Shown in pieces: positions 53,421 to 61,971 of a stretch of DNA of 64,000 nucleotides. Position 1 is the stretch's first letter. Each line of letters begins with the position of its first letter. The stretch spans positions 496,001 to 560,000 of the forward strand of contig CAVSNH010000003.1 in the NCBI GenBank assembly GCA_963729275.1. The letters run 5' to 3'. A program made the position numbers and the translations under genes. This DNA is from CAVSNH01 sp963729275 (GTDB taxonomy: Bacteria > Actinomycetota > Acidimicrobiia > Acidimicrobiales > RAAP-2). The notes beneath the pieces are model-generated. The model made no database searches and was not told where the DNA came from. It saw only the letters and a list, made by a program, of their open reading frames with translations.

Positions 53421-55586
53421 ATGGAGAGTTCGGAACTTGTGCTGGAGCAGGATGGCCCGGCGTCTGGCGAAGGGATGCTCGCCGAAGGCGAGCCATCCCC
53501 AGCCGGTGCTCAACCCCACGAGTCGCCCGCGCCCACCGGTTTCGGCGGCTGGCTTCGCCGGGGAGGTCGGCCTTGGTGGTCGACGCTGGCCATGGCCCTG
53601 ATCGGCGTGCTGACGGGAGTCCTCTACTTCCATCAACTCTCCAAGATTGCCTACTCCAACACCTTCTACGCGGCGGCGGTGAAGAGCGGGACGGAAAGCT
53701 GGAAGGCCTTCTTCTTCGGCTCGCTCGACCCGTCGTCGTTCATCACAGTGGACAAGCCGCCAGCTTCCCTCTGGGTCATGGAGATCTCGGGCCGGATCTT
53801 CGGCTTCTCGAGCGTGACCATGCTGGCTCCCATCGTCCTGGCCGGCGTTGTCGCCGTGCTCGTGACCTTCCACGTGGTGCGACGATGGACCGGCGACCTG
53901 GCCGCGGTGCTGGCCGCCGGCGCCCTGGGCCTCACCCCTGTCGTGACCGCGATCTTCCGCAGCAACGAGCCGGACGCCGTCATGACCCTCTTTCTGGTCC
54001 TGGCGGCCTGGGCCCTGTGGTCGGCACTCGAGACCGGTTCCACGTCGCGGCTCGTCCTGTGCTCGGCGCTGCTCGGGATGGCCTTCCTGACCAAGATGCT
54101 CGAGGCTTTCGTCGTCGTCCCCGCCTTTCCCCTCGTCTACCTCCTCTTCGGCCCTCCAAAGCTGGGGCGGCGGCTGGTCCAGCTCCTATGGGCTGCGCTC
54201 GTACTCGTGATCGCCTCGGGCTGGTGGGTGGCGGTCGTCGAGCTGTGGCCGGTGGGGAGCCGGCCGTACGTCGACAGCAGCGGGGACAACTCCGAGGTCT
54301 CCCTCATCTTCGGGTACAACGGGTTCGGACGGCTCCTCGGGACGTCCAACCCGTACCGGATCTCGCTCCCGCACAACCGGCTGGCCAGTCGACTCTCCGA
54401 CCTCATCACCAGTGCAACCCACTTCGGCAGCCAACCAGGTTGGCCGCGCATGTTCGCGCCCGCCCTCGGATCCCAGATCAGTTGGCTGATCCCGGTGACC
54501 GGGCTCGGCTTCGTCGCCGGGCTGTGGGCCACCCGGCGACAGCCCCGAACCTCTCTCGTCCGGGCCGGCTTCGTCTTCTGGGGGACATGGGCGATCTGCG
54601 GAATCGTCGTGTTGAGCTTCGTCCAGGGCACATTCCACACCTACTACGTCGTCGAGATCGCACCGGCCCTGGCCAGCCTGGCCGCCGGCGGTGCCATCCA
54701 GATGTGGCGGCTCGGCCGATCGTCGCTCTGGTATGCCTGGGTCCTGCCGCTCGGGGTGGTGGCCAGCGCCCTGTGGGCCGCCCACCTCCTCGAACGGGCC
54801 CCCGCTTACGACCCCTCACTCCCGCGGGTCGTCGAGGTGGTCGGGATCATCGGTGCGGCCGTCCTCTTGGTCGCCATCATCAGCTCGCGACGTCTTTCGC
54901 GCATGGCGTTGGCGGCGCTGGTGGCTATCGGCGGGTTGAGTGCCGTCTTCGCCGCCTTTGCCGGGCCGGCGGCCTACTCGCTCTACACCGTCCGCAACAC
55001 GCCCAGCCCAAGCAACCCGACAGGCGGCCCGGCGGCCAGCGCGCCACACCCATCCGGCCGTGCCACTCCCTTCGACAATCCCGGGTTGACCAAGGTCCTG
55101 GCTCGTCTCGACCGGATCACGGCGGCGGAAACGGCGGCAAACGGAGGGGTCCCGCCGGTCGCCGGCGTGTCTCCAGAGATGATCCAGTTCCTCAAGGCCC
55201 ACCGCCAGGGGGCCAGCTGGATCGTTGCCGTTGGCGGATCCACGACGGCGGCCCCCTTGATCCTGATCAGCGGCGAGCCGGTCATGTCCATGGGCGGCTT
55301 CACCGGCTCTGAACCGGTCCCCACCTTGCCCCAGTTCGAACGGCTGGCTCACGACGGCAAGATCCAGTACGTCCTGGTCGGAGGTGGATTTGGGGGGTTC
55401 GGCGGGTTCGGGTTCGGGAGGTTCGGCGGATTCGGCGGGGGCCGAGGCCTCTCGGCCGCGGCCGCCGTCGACCAGTGGACCCTTCAGCATGGGGTCGAGG
55501 TGCCGGCACACGCCTACGGCGCCCTCGGAACGGGTAGCTCGCTGTACTACGTCGGGCCGCCGTCGAGAGCGCTCGCTCAAACTTGA
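53421..55586 (+). CDS. GT39-type membrane glycosyltransferase with Gly/Phe-rich tail region
   Basis: 721 residues from ATG 53421. A cytosolic acidic N-tail leads to about 11 membrane segments. The first lumenal loop KIAYSNTFYAAAVKSGTESW and DPSSFITVDKPPASLWVMEI hold the PMT/ArnT motif with the catalytic Asp-Lys-Pro-Pro; IFRSNEPDAVMTLFLVLAAW follows. Relatives transfer mannose or other sugars from polyprenyl phosphate to surface proteins or lipids. A C-terminal globular part has TKVLARLDRITAAETAANGG then SWIVAVGGSTTAAPLILISG and YVLVGGGFGGFGGFGFGRF. The Gly/Phe-rich patch is probably surface exposed. Ends 84 bp before the ISL3 element. Confidence 0.92.
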   Translation: MESSELVLEQDGPASGEGMLAEGEPSPAGAQPHESPAPTGFGGWLRRGGRPWWSTLAMALIGVLTGVLYFHQLSKIAYSNTFYAAAVKSGTESWKAFFFGSLDPSSFITVDKPPASLWVMEISGRIFGFSSVTMLAPIVLAGVVAVLVTFHVVRRWTGDLAAVLAAGALGLTPVVTAIFRSNEPDAVMTLFLVLAAWALWSALETGSTSRLVLCSALLGMAFLTKMLEAFVVVPAFPLVYLLFGPPKLGRRLVQLLWAALVLVIASGWWVAVVELWPVGSRPYVDSSGDNSEVSLIFGYNGFGRLLGTSNPYRISLPHNRLASRLSDLITSATHFGSQPGWPRMFAPALGSQISWLIPVTGLGFVAGLWATRRQPRTSLVRAGFVFWGTWAICGIVVLSFVQGTFHTYYVVEIAPALASLAAGGAIQMWRLGRSSLWYAWVLPLGVVASALWAAHLLERAPAYDPSLPRVVEVVGIIGAAVLLVAIISSRRLSRMALAALVAIGGLSAVFAAFAGPAAYSLYTVRNTPSPSNPTGGPAASAPHPSGRATPFDNPGLTKVLARLDRITAAETAANGGVPPVAGVSPEMIQFLKAHRQGASWIVAVGGSTTAAPLILISGEPVMSMGGFTGSEPVPTLPQFERLAHDGKIQYVLVGGGFGGFGGFGFGRFGGFGGGRGLSAAAAVDQWTLQHGVEVPAHAYGALGTGSSLYYVGPPSRALAQT

Positions 55587-55670
55587 GACGGCCGGAATGG
55601 GCGGCCACGGCCGCTCGTCATGTGTCGACGTTGTGACACCAAGAGCACGCCGCCGGGCCAACCCAAAAGG

Positions 55671-57104
55671 GGCTCTTCCGGAATAACTGGGGATTCGGCC
55701 TCGCCGTGACCTGACCGTCCATCCACCTACGCGGTCAGGGACCTCGACATCGTTGCGGTGTTCCAGCACCAAAACGAAGGAGGTCCCTGACGGTGGATGA
55801 CGGTATCGGGCTGGCGGAGAAGATGCTCGGATTGCCCGGGCTGGTGGTGCTCGAGGTGGACGATGCACCCGGCGAGCGGGTGGTGACGGTCGAGTCGGCC
55901 GAGACCATGGCGACGTGCGGATCGTGCCGGCGGCGGGCGGAGGCCCAGGACCGGGTGGACATCCAGCTCAGGGACCTTCACTGCTTCGGGCGACCAACCC
56001 GTCTGGTCGTCCGCAAACGACGTTGGCGATGCCGGACGAAGCGGTGCCGCACGAAGACGTGGACAGAGAGGATCGAGGGGATCGCACCGAGGCAGGTCCT
56101 CACCGTCCGAGCCGGTGCCGAAGTCACCCGCCAGGTCGGGGAGCTCGTCCGCTCGGTTGCCTCGGTGGCCCGTGAGTACGGGGTCGGCTGGGACACGGCC
56201 TGGAGCGCCGTCCGTCATCACGGGCGTCCCCTCGTCGAGGACCCGAGGCGGGTCGGTCCGGTTCGGGCCCTCGGGGTCGACGAGCACACCTACCTGTCCG
56301 CCACCCGAGAGCACAGGACGATCTATGCCACTTCCCTGGTGGATCTGGACCGACGGTTCGTCGTCGACCTCTTCGAAGGGAAAGACGCCCGCACGCTGCG
56401 ACGATGGACGAAAGAGCGCCCGGAGCGCTGGCGGCGGGGCGTGCGGGTGGTGGCCCTCGACCTGACCGACACCTATCGCTCGGGGCTGTCTCCCTACCTG
56501 GCCCACGCCACCAAGGTGGCCGACCCCTTTCATGTGACTCGCCTCGGCAACCGTATGGTCGACCAGGTCCGGCGGCGTGTCCAACAGGAGACACTCGGCC
56601 ATCGCGGCCACAAGGTGGACCCGCTCTTCCGCATCCGCAAGCTCCTGATCAAGGGCGAGGAGCGCCTCGACGAGCAGGGCCGGGAGAAGCTGATGGCCGG
56701 TCTGCGAGTGGGTGATCCCTTCGACGAGGTGCTCGGGGCCTGGCTGGCGAAAGAAGCCGTCCGCGCCATCTACCTCGTCGACGACCATGCTGACGCCGCC
56801 GTTCTTCTGGACAACGCCGTCGCCGGCTGTGCCGCCGATTCGGTGCCCGAGATCCGCACCCTCGGTCGAACGCTCTCCCACTGGCGGGAGGAGATCCTGA
56901 ACCACCATCGCACCGGTGCTTCGAACGGCCCAACGGAGGGGATGAACTTCTGCGCAAAGCAGGTCAAGCGGGCCGGTCGCGGGTTCACCAACTTCGAGCA
57001 CTACCGGCTCCGGGTGCTGCTCCACGTCGGCAATGTGCAGTGGCCGACGTCGATCAAGCCACCTCGAATCGCCTCAACCCGTCCCCACTGAAACCGGAAG
57101 AGCC
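55671..57104 (+). mobile_element. ISL3-family insertion sequence with 8-bp target duplication
   Basis: The 1434-bp element begins GGCTCTTCCGGAATAACTGG at 55671 and ends with the inverse at 57104 (CCGGAAGAGCC; inner bases partly match). It is flanked by perfect 8-bp direct copies CCAAAAGG at 55663-55670 and 57105-57112, the size expected for ISL3. One intact transposase fills it. It lies between two convergent genes and disrupts neither. Confidence 0.95.
55793..57091 (+). CDS. ISL3 family transposase
   Basis: 432 residues. The zinc-finger-like N-terminus CGSCRRRAEAQDRVDIQLRD and CRTKRCRTKTW is typical for ISL3. DDE core: RALGVDEHTYLSATREH (Asp), VVALDLTDTYRSGLSPYLAH (Asp) with VADPFHVTRLGN, and SNGPTEGMNFCAKQVKRAGR (Glu), then GFTNFEHYRLRVLLH. 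The reading frame is intact across the whole element. Confidence 0.96.
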   Translation: MDDGIGLAEKMLGLPGLVVLEVDDAPGERVVTVESAETMATCGSCRRRAEAQDRVDIQLRDLHCFGRPTRLVVRKRRWRCRTKRCRTKTWTERIEGIAPRQVLTVRAGAEVTRQVGELVRSVASVAREYGVGWDTAWSAVRHHGRPLVEDPRRVGPVRALGVDEHTYLSATREHRTIYATSLVDLDRRFVVDLFEGKDARTLRRWTKERPERWRRGVRVVALDLTDTYRSGLSPYLAHATKVADPFHVTRLGNRMVDQVRRRVQQETLGHRGHKVDPLFRIRKLLIKGEERLDEQGREKLMAGLRVGDPFDEVLGAWLAKEAVRAIYLVDDHADAAVLLDNAVAGCAADSVPEIRTLGRTLSHWREEILNHHRTGASNGPTEGMNFCAKQVKRAGRGFTNFEHYRLRVLLHVGNVQWPTSIKPPRIASTRPH

Positions 57105-57318
57105 CCAAAAGGATGCTCGGCGACATGCTCGTCGGGAGCCGACGACATGGGCGGCGACTACTTCGGCTACAGCTCCTTGATGACCTCGGGTCCTCTGTAC
57201 GTCTTCGTCGGTTCCATCGGTGACCTCTGCATCTTCAAGAGGTAACCAGGTCTGACCGACCTCGGGGCCGAGATTCCCATCTCGTCATCCGACCGCTGGA
57301 CCAGTTCCCAGCCGGCAC

Positions 57319-58470
57319 TCACGAGTTCAGGCCAGGAGGACACGGCGACAGCAATGTCGTGGTCAGCAGCACGGTGCCAAGGGCCACCCAGGCGTCCCCG
57401 TAGTAGGTCTTGCCGGCATTCGTCCGGGCCAGGGACAACAATGCACGGGCCGGCCCGGTATGGCCGGCGGCGTCGGCCGAACCGGCCGACGCCACGATCC
57501 CCAAGTTGTTGGTGTACTGCGACTGCACGGCACCGGCGAGGGTGTAGGACTGATACGCCCCCGAGGCGGCCAGACCCTTGATGATGGGCCATTCGACGGC
57601 GGACAGAGCGCGGCCCGATGCGCTGCAGTCGGCGGAATACCAGACCGGGACGCGCTGGGCATCGAGCCCATAGGAAACGGGCAGGCCGCCAGATGGCGCA
57701 GGTGAAGCGACGATGTCGCCGGTTGGCGAGAGCTGCGCCCAGTCAGGTGGCAGCGAGTGGGTGGACCCTGCGCCCTCGAGGGCGTACAGGAGCCGTTGAC
57801 TGTTGGTGGCGAGCTCGGTCCAGCGATGATCGCCAGAGGCAGTAGCCAGAGCCGTCATCGCCTCCGGCGAGAGGTAGCTGGGGTCCACCCAGTAAGGAGC
57901 TGTGCGGGCCCAGGGACCGGCGACCAGTTCCAGACGTCCGTTGCTGTGCACGGTCTCGTTGGCCAGGATGGCTTTGGCGACCGCCAACCCGTCCTTGAGA
58001 TAGGCGGGTTGTTGGAAGGCAGTGGCCCCAAGCACCAGAGCCCACGCGGTGTCGAGGTCGGCATCGGTGGCGGCACCCGTTCCGACGACCGCACCGTTGC
58101 TCCAATGGTATGCAAAGAGGCCGCTGGGCTCCTGGAGATTGTCCTTGTCCCATGTCCAGATCGAGGCGAAACGGGCGGGCTCGTTGGCGGCGACGGCCAG
58201 CAGCAGCCCATAGGCCTGCCCTTCGCTCACTGTGTCGCCGCCCTGGTCGTAACGGATCACCCGGCCGTCGGAGGCGGAATACGCGTTCAGGAAGGACACA
58301 GCCAGGGATTTGGCGAGCGGCAAGGTCGAATTGTCGGTTGGCGGAGAGCTGGTCGAGAAGGAGACCCAAAGAAGCACGGTCGCCAGCACGACCACTGAGA
58401 CCGCCGCCAGCCATGCCCGGGTCCGCTTACGGCGGCGGCGCGATCGTTCTGAAATGTATTTCGCCGACAT
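57319..58470 (-). CDS. Glycoside hydrolase family 8 glucanase, membrane anchored
   Basis: 383 residues. An Arg/Lys-rich N-terminus followed by AWLAAVSVVVLATVLLWVSF is an uncleaved anchor or signal. GH8 core: GGDTVSEGQAYGLLLAVAAN with general-acid Glu, TDADLDTAWALVLGATAFQ with the conserved Asp, PYWVDPSYLSPEAMTALATA and DAQRVPVWYSADC. BcsZ-type GH8 enzymes cleave beta-1,4-glucan and are needed for orderly polymer export. It is the last gene of the coupled operon with the cellulose-synthase-like protein. Confidence 0.93.
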   Translation of the reverse strand: MSAKYISERSRRRRKRTRAWLAAVSVVVLATVLLWVSFSTSSPPTDNSTLPLAKSLAVSFLNAYSASDGRVIRYDQGGDTVSEGQAYGLLLAVAANEPARFASIWTWDKDNLQEPSGLFAYHWSNGAVVGTGAATDADLDTAWALVLGATAFQQPAYLKDGLAVAKAILANETVHSNGRLELVAGPWARTAPYWVDPSYLSPEAMTALATASGDHRWTELATNSQRLLYALEGAGSTHSLPPDWAQLSPTGDIVASPAPSGGLPVSYGLDAQRVPVWYSADCSASGRALSAVEWPIIKGLAASGAYQSYTLAGAVQSQYTNNLGIVASAGSADAAGHTGPARALLSLARTNAGKTYYGDAWVALGTVLLTTTLLSPCPPGLNS

Positions 58471-58598
58471 GCCCTCAGTATGGGAGCAGGCTCATGCTTT
58501 TGCATGTCGGCCGGGAGTGCGCAGCCGGGACGGGTCAACGGGACGGGGCTGTCGGGCCATGGCCATGTTCGCCGTCCTGGCCCGTGAATTCGATTCGA

Positions 58599-58847
58599 TC
58601 AGGCGGAGGCTCCGGTCATGATGGAGCCGGCCCGGCTCGGGAGCGGGCTCGTGGCCGGGCGTCGATGGTGCCTGGCTCCGGACACGCTGAGGGCAGCGAC
58701 GGCGGCCACGATCAGGACCACGATAAGCAGGGCGACGACCATCCGTCGGGTCGCGCCCGGTGGATGGTCCCTGCCCTCTCCTTCTTCCGATTTGACGGCT
58801 CCACCCTCCGGCGGGCCGGATCCAACAGGATCCTTCCCGGAGCTCAC
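58599..58847 (-). CDS. Small single-span membrane protein of the polysaccharide operon
   Basis: 82 residues, GTG start 58847 sharing GTGA with the stop of the preceding synthase-like gene, so translation is coupled. One hydrophobic span (MVVALLIVVLIVAAVAALSV) is flanked by an acidic N-tail and basic, His-rich end (GARHHRRPATSPLPSRAG). No family recognised. The coupling suggests a subunit or scaffold of the synthase complex. Confidence 0.72.
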   Translation of the reverse strand: MSSGKDPVGSGPPEGGAVKSEEGEGRDHPPGATRRMVVALLIVVLIVAAVAALSVSGARHHRRPATSPLPSRAGSIMTGASA

Positions 58848-60406
58848 GCCGGCTCCAATGCCGGGGCGTCGACGTCAGTTTCGGGCCCGGCGCTGGGGGC
58901 CGGGACGCTGGCCAAGGCGGGCCAGATCCCGAACAGCAGGACCGCCATGTAGACCCCTGCGAAAGCCAGGTTGTTGGCCACGGCCGAGGTGAATCCGCTG
59001 GCGATCCCGTACACCACCGTCACCGCCAGGATGCCCAGGACTGCCAGTGCCGGAACCACGCTGCCCGGCTCTCGTCTCTCCGTGCTCTGCTTGGCGGTGA
59101 CCACCCAGATCATCTTGCTGCCAGTGACAACGTAGATGGTGGCGGCGATGTGTATCCAGAAGTTGGCGATGTACATGCAGTAGGCCTCGAAGGTGTAGGA
59201 GCCCCCGCCAGCCACGGCCACCACGACCAGGCTGATGATGTAGTACGGGGCGAAGTACAGGAGCATCTCCGTGGAGGTGGACCCGCTGAAGGGCTGGGCG
59301 CCGGTGAAGATGAAAATGGTCGGTAGGGAGAGGTAGAGGAGGATGGTCCAACCGGACAGGAAGAACAGACAGGAGTGCAGATACTGGAGGCGGATCCGAA
59401 CGGGGATGTTGCCCCGGATGACCAGGCGGATGGCGTAGACACAGCCTCGTGCCCAACGGAGCTGCTGGCTCACATACGCGGACATGTCCTCGGGACCTAG
59501 CCCCCGGGCCAGCACCTCGTTGATGTAGACGATCTTCCAATCCGCCTCTTGCAGCTTTATGGACAGCTCGACGTCTTCGATCAGGCCCTCAACAGGAAAG
59601 CCGCCGACTTCGTCGAGGGCGGCCCGGCGTACCAAGAAGTTGGTCCCACAGCAGATCATCGCCCCGAGGGTGTCCTTGCCCCGGCCGATGGCACCGAAGA
59701 AGAGATCCTGTTGGGACGCAGCCGCCGCTGCCAGTCGACCGGTATGGGCGTTGGAGTAGTACTGGGGCGTCTGCACGACGGCGACGTCCGGGTCCTCCAT
59801 CCCGCCGAGGGTGACCTCGAGGAATCGGGGGTCAGGAACGTGGTCGCAGTCGAAGATGGCCACGAACGGGGACTCGGCGAAGGCGAGTGCGTTGTTCAGA
59901 TTGCCGGCTTTGGCGCCGGTGTTGTCGCCCCGGTGGATATAGCGGGCGCCCCACTCGTCGGCCAGATCGGCGAGCTCGGGCCGGCCGGCGTCGTCCAGCA
60001 GGTAGACGGTCACCAGGCCACCGCGGATGGCGCCGGCCGCAGCCACGACCGGCGCCACCACATCGAGCGGCTCGTTGTACACGGGGATGAAGACATCGAC
60101 GTCCGGTATCGGCCCGACCAGCGCCGGAAAGGCAGGGCGTCGCCGACGCGGCCAAACGGTCCACATGAAGCCGATGCCCTGGAAGAAGTTGAATATCTGC
60201 GCGGTGATCAAGGCGCCGAACAGATAGGGGTTGCCCACTCGCTGCGGCAACAGCAGCCACAGCAGGTATCCGACGGAGAGAACCACGCCGATCGGGAGGA
60301 GCAACCGGAGCCGGCGGTCGATCGAGGTCCACCGTTCTGCGTCGATCTCGACGACGGGCTCTCGACGCACGTCGTCTTCCCTCATGGCCGCGTTGGTGAT
60401 GGTCAT
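58844..60406 (-). CDS. Cellulose-synthase-like family 2 glycosyltransferase
   Basis: 520 residues from ATG 60406, whose ATGA overlaps the stop of the upstream gene. Two N-terminal spans precede a processive GT2 core: DVDVFIPVYNEPLDVVAPVV, VYLLDDAGRPELADLADEWG, AKAGNLNNAL, IFDCDHVPDPRF (DxD), LIEDVELSIKLQEADW (TED equivalent) and MSAYVSQQLRWARGCVYAIR (QxxRW). Four to five C-terminal spans follow, ending in a Pro/Ala tail. No PilZ domain is visible. It should polymerise a beta-glycan across the membrane; with GH8 the product may be cellulose-like. Confidence 0.95.
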   Translation of the reverse strand: MTITNAAMREDDVRREPVVEIDAERWTSIDRRLRLLLPIGVVLSVGYLLWLLLPQRVGNPYLFGALITAQIFNFFQGIGFMWTVWPRRRRPAFPALVGPIPDVDVFIPVYNEPLDVVAPVVAAAGAIRGGLVTVYLLDDAGRPELADLADEWGARYIHRGDNTGAKAGNLNNALAFAESPFVAIFDCDHVPDPRFLEVTLGGMEDPDVAVVQTPQYYSNAHTGRLAAAAASQQDLFFGAIGRGKDTLGAMICCGTNFLVRRAALDEVGGFPVEGLIEDVELSIKLQEADWKIVYINEVLARGLGPEDMSAYVSQQLRWARGCVYAIRLVIRGNIPVRIRLQYLHSCLFFLSGWTILLYLSLPTIFIFTGAQPFSGSTSTEMLLYFAPYYIISLVVVAVAGGGSYTFEAYCMYIANFWIHIAATIYVVTGSKMIWVVTAKQSTERREPGSVVPALAVLGILAVTVVYGIASGFTSAVANNLAFAGVYMAVLLFGIWPALASVPAPSAGPETDVDAPALEPA

Positions 60407-61971
60407 CGATATACCCACACTTGGACGTTGGGGAAGACCCAGTGCTCGGGCGGGTGCTTGCGGTGGAAGTTGAGGTGGCCTAGGGCGCTGTAGAAAATTC
60501 TACGGTCCGATGCGTCCATCAAGATCGCACTGGCCACGATGAAGGTGGTGTGACCGGCCGCGACAGTCGGCGCCGAGGACAGCGGGCGGGATTTGACTCT
60601 GGGTGAGTAGTAGCTGACGACCGTGTTGAGTTCGTCCGCGACCGGGTCGTAGAGGATGACGTCTCCGGGGCGGGCTTGGGAGTCCACCCGGTGGAGGGCC
60701 TCTCTGAAATTGTACCGGCGGGGATTCGAACTGGAGAACTGCTGATTGAACAGAGCAACCGACATCACCGCCACGATCAGGACCATGACGACGCCGAGCG
60801 CCCGCTTGCTGGTCGCCAGCGAGGTGACGGCGCGAGCGATCAGCAACAAGAGCACAGGCACGATGGTGGACTGGTAGCGGACATCGGCCAGGCTCTCCTT
60901 GAGGTCGCCCAAGACGAACATGGCGGCCACCGGAACCACCACCATCACCACGAGCAGGTAGGAGACCGGCTTGCAGCGACGTCCGAGCAAGACCAGAGCA
61001 GCCAGCATGCCGAAGGGCCAGAGCGAGACCAGATCGGACATCACGGGCGTCGAGTGGAAGCCCACGACGGCATAGCCGAAGTTGGTGATGACCGAGTAGA
61101 CGCTGAGACTGGCGCCGGCGGCCCCCCGGAAGGCCTGCCCCGTATTCTGGGCATTCGCGAACTGCCCCTTCATCATCAGGCCCAGGGGGATGAGGGCGGT
61201 GAGCACCACCGCCGCGCTGCACAGCCACGGACGGAGGAGCGCACCCGGTTTCTGATCGCGCCGCCACCGGAAGACGATGACGCCGATGAAGATCAGCTGT
61301 TGGGTCAGGAGCTGCCAGATCCCGAAGTACTGGGTACAGACCATGGCGATGCTGGCCAGGGTGTACAGCACCCACGGGTACCACCCACCGCGATGGAGAA
61401 TGCGGAGTTGGGCCCAGAGGCAGATGACTCCGAACACCATCAACAGCTCGTACATGCGGGCTTCCTGCGAATACCACAGGACGTAAGGGGCGACGGACAC
61501 GATGACTGCAGCCACCGCGCCGGTCTTCCGGTCGTATGCCTCTTTACCCAGCAGGTAGACCAGCGGGACCAAGAGGACCCCGAAGATGATCGACGGCACC
61601 CTTACGGCAAAGTCACCGAAGCCGATGAGTCGGCCTGACAGCCAAAGGATGGAGAAGTAGAGGGGAGGATGGACGTCGCTGGTGGCCAACCGGTGGATCA
61701 TGGCGAGATAGGGCATCCGGGCCTCGGACACGCTGATCGCCTCGTCCAGCCAGAGGCCCCGGGGCACATCCAACCGGATCCCGGTGCCAACCACCATCGA
61801 CGCCATGACCACCAAGGAGGTGGGACGCAATAGGGCTTGCCTGAGACTGATGGCCCAATTGCGGGACCGAGCCGGCCCGCGCTCGCCTTCGGGTCGGCTC
61901 TCCGACGTTGGCCGCTCGTCATCCGATCGATCGGACCTGGTGGGAACGAAAGGCGGTGAGGTGACGGTCAT
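60403..61971 (-). CDS. GT39/ArnT-like polytopic glycosyltransferase, first gene of operon
   Basis: 522 residues. About 11 membrane spans. The first external loop has LWLDEAISVSEARMPYLAMI and DVHPPLYFSILWLSGRL, the PMT_2-type motif with acidic catalytic residues, and GDFAVRVPSIIFGVLLVPLV and YSQEARMYELLMVFGVICLW (the typical S-x-E-x-R). The end VILYDPVADELNTVVSYYSP lies outside the membrane. This class transfers sugars from lipid carriers. Starts with ATG 61971; its stop shares ATGA with the cellulose-synthase-like gene, binding the two together. Confidence 0.92.
   Translation of the reverse strand: MTVTSPPFVPTRSDRSDDERPTSESRPEGERGPARSRNWAISLRQALLRPTSLVVMASMVVGTGIRLDVPRGLWLDEAISVSEARMPYLAMIHRLATSDVHPPLYFSILWLSGRLIGFGDFAVRVPSIIFGVLLVPLVYLLGKEAYDRKTGAVAAVIVSVAPYVLWYSQEARMYELLMVFGVICLWAQLRILHRGGWYPWVLYTLASIAMVCTQYFGIWQLLTQQLIFIGVIVFRWRRDQKPGALLRPWLCSAAVVLTALIPLGLMMKGQFANAQNTGQAFRGAAGASLSVYSVITNFGYAVVGFHSTPVMSDLVSLWPFGMLAALVLLGRRCKPVSYLLVVMVVVPVAAMFVLGDLKESLADVRYQSTIVPVLLLLIARAVTSLATSKRALGVVMVLIVAVMSVALFNQQFSSSNPRRYNFREALHRVDSQARPGDVILYDPVADELNTVVSYYSPRVKSRPLSSAPTVAAGHTTFIVASAILMDASDRRIFYSALGHLNFHRKHPPEHWVFPNVQVWVYR

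Noticed and set aside
55727..57025. 432-codon reverse frame inside the ISL3 element
   Set aside because: Antisense shadow of the transposase gene.
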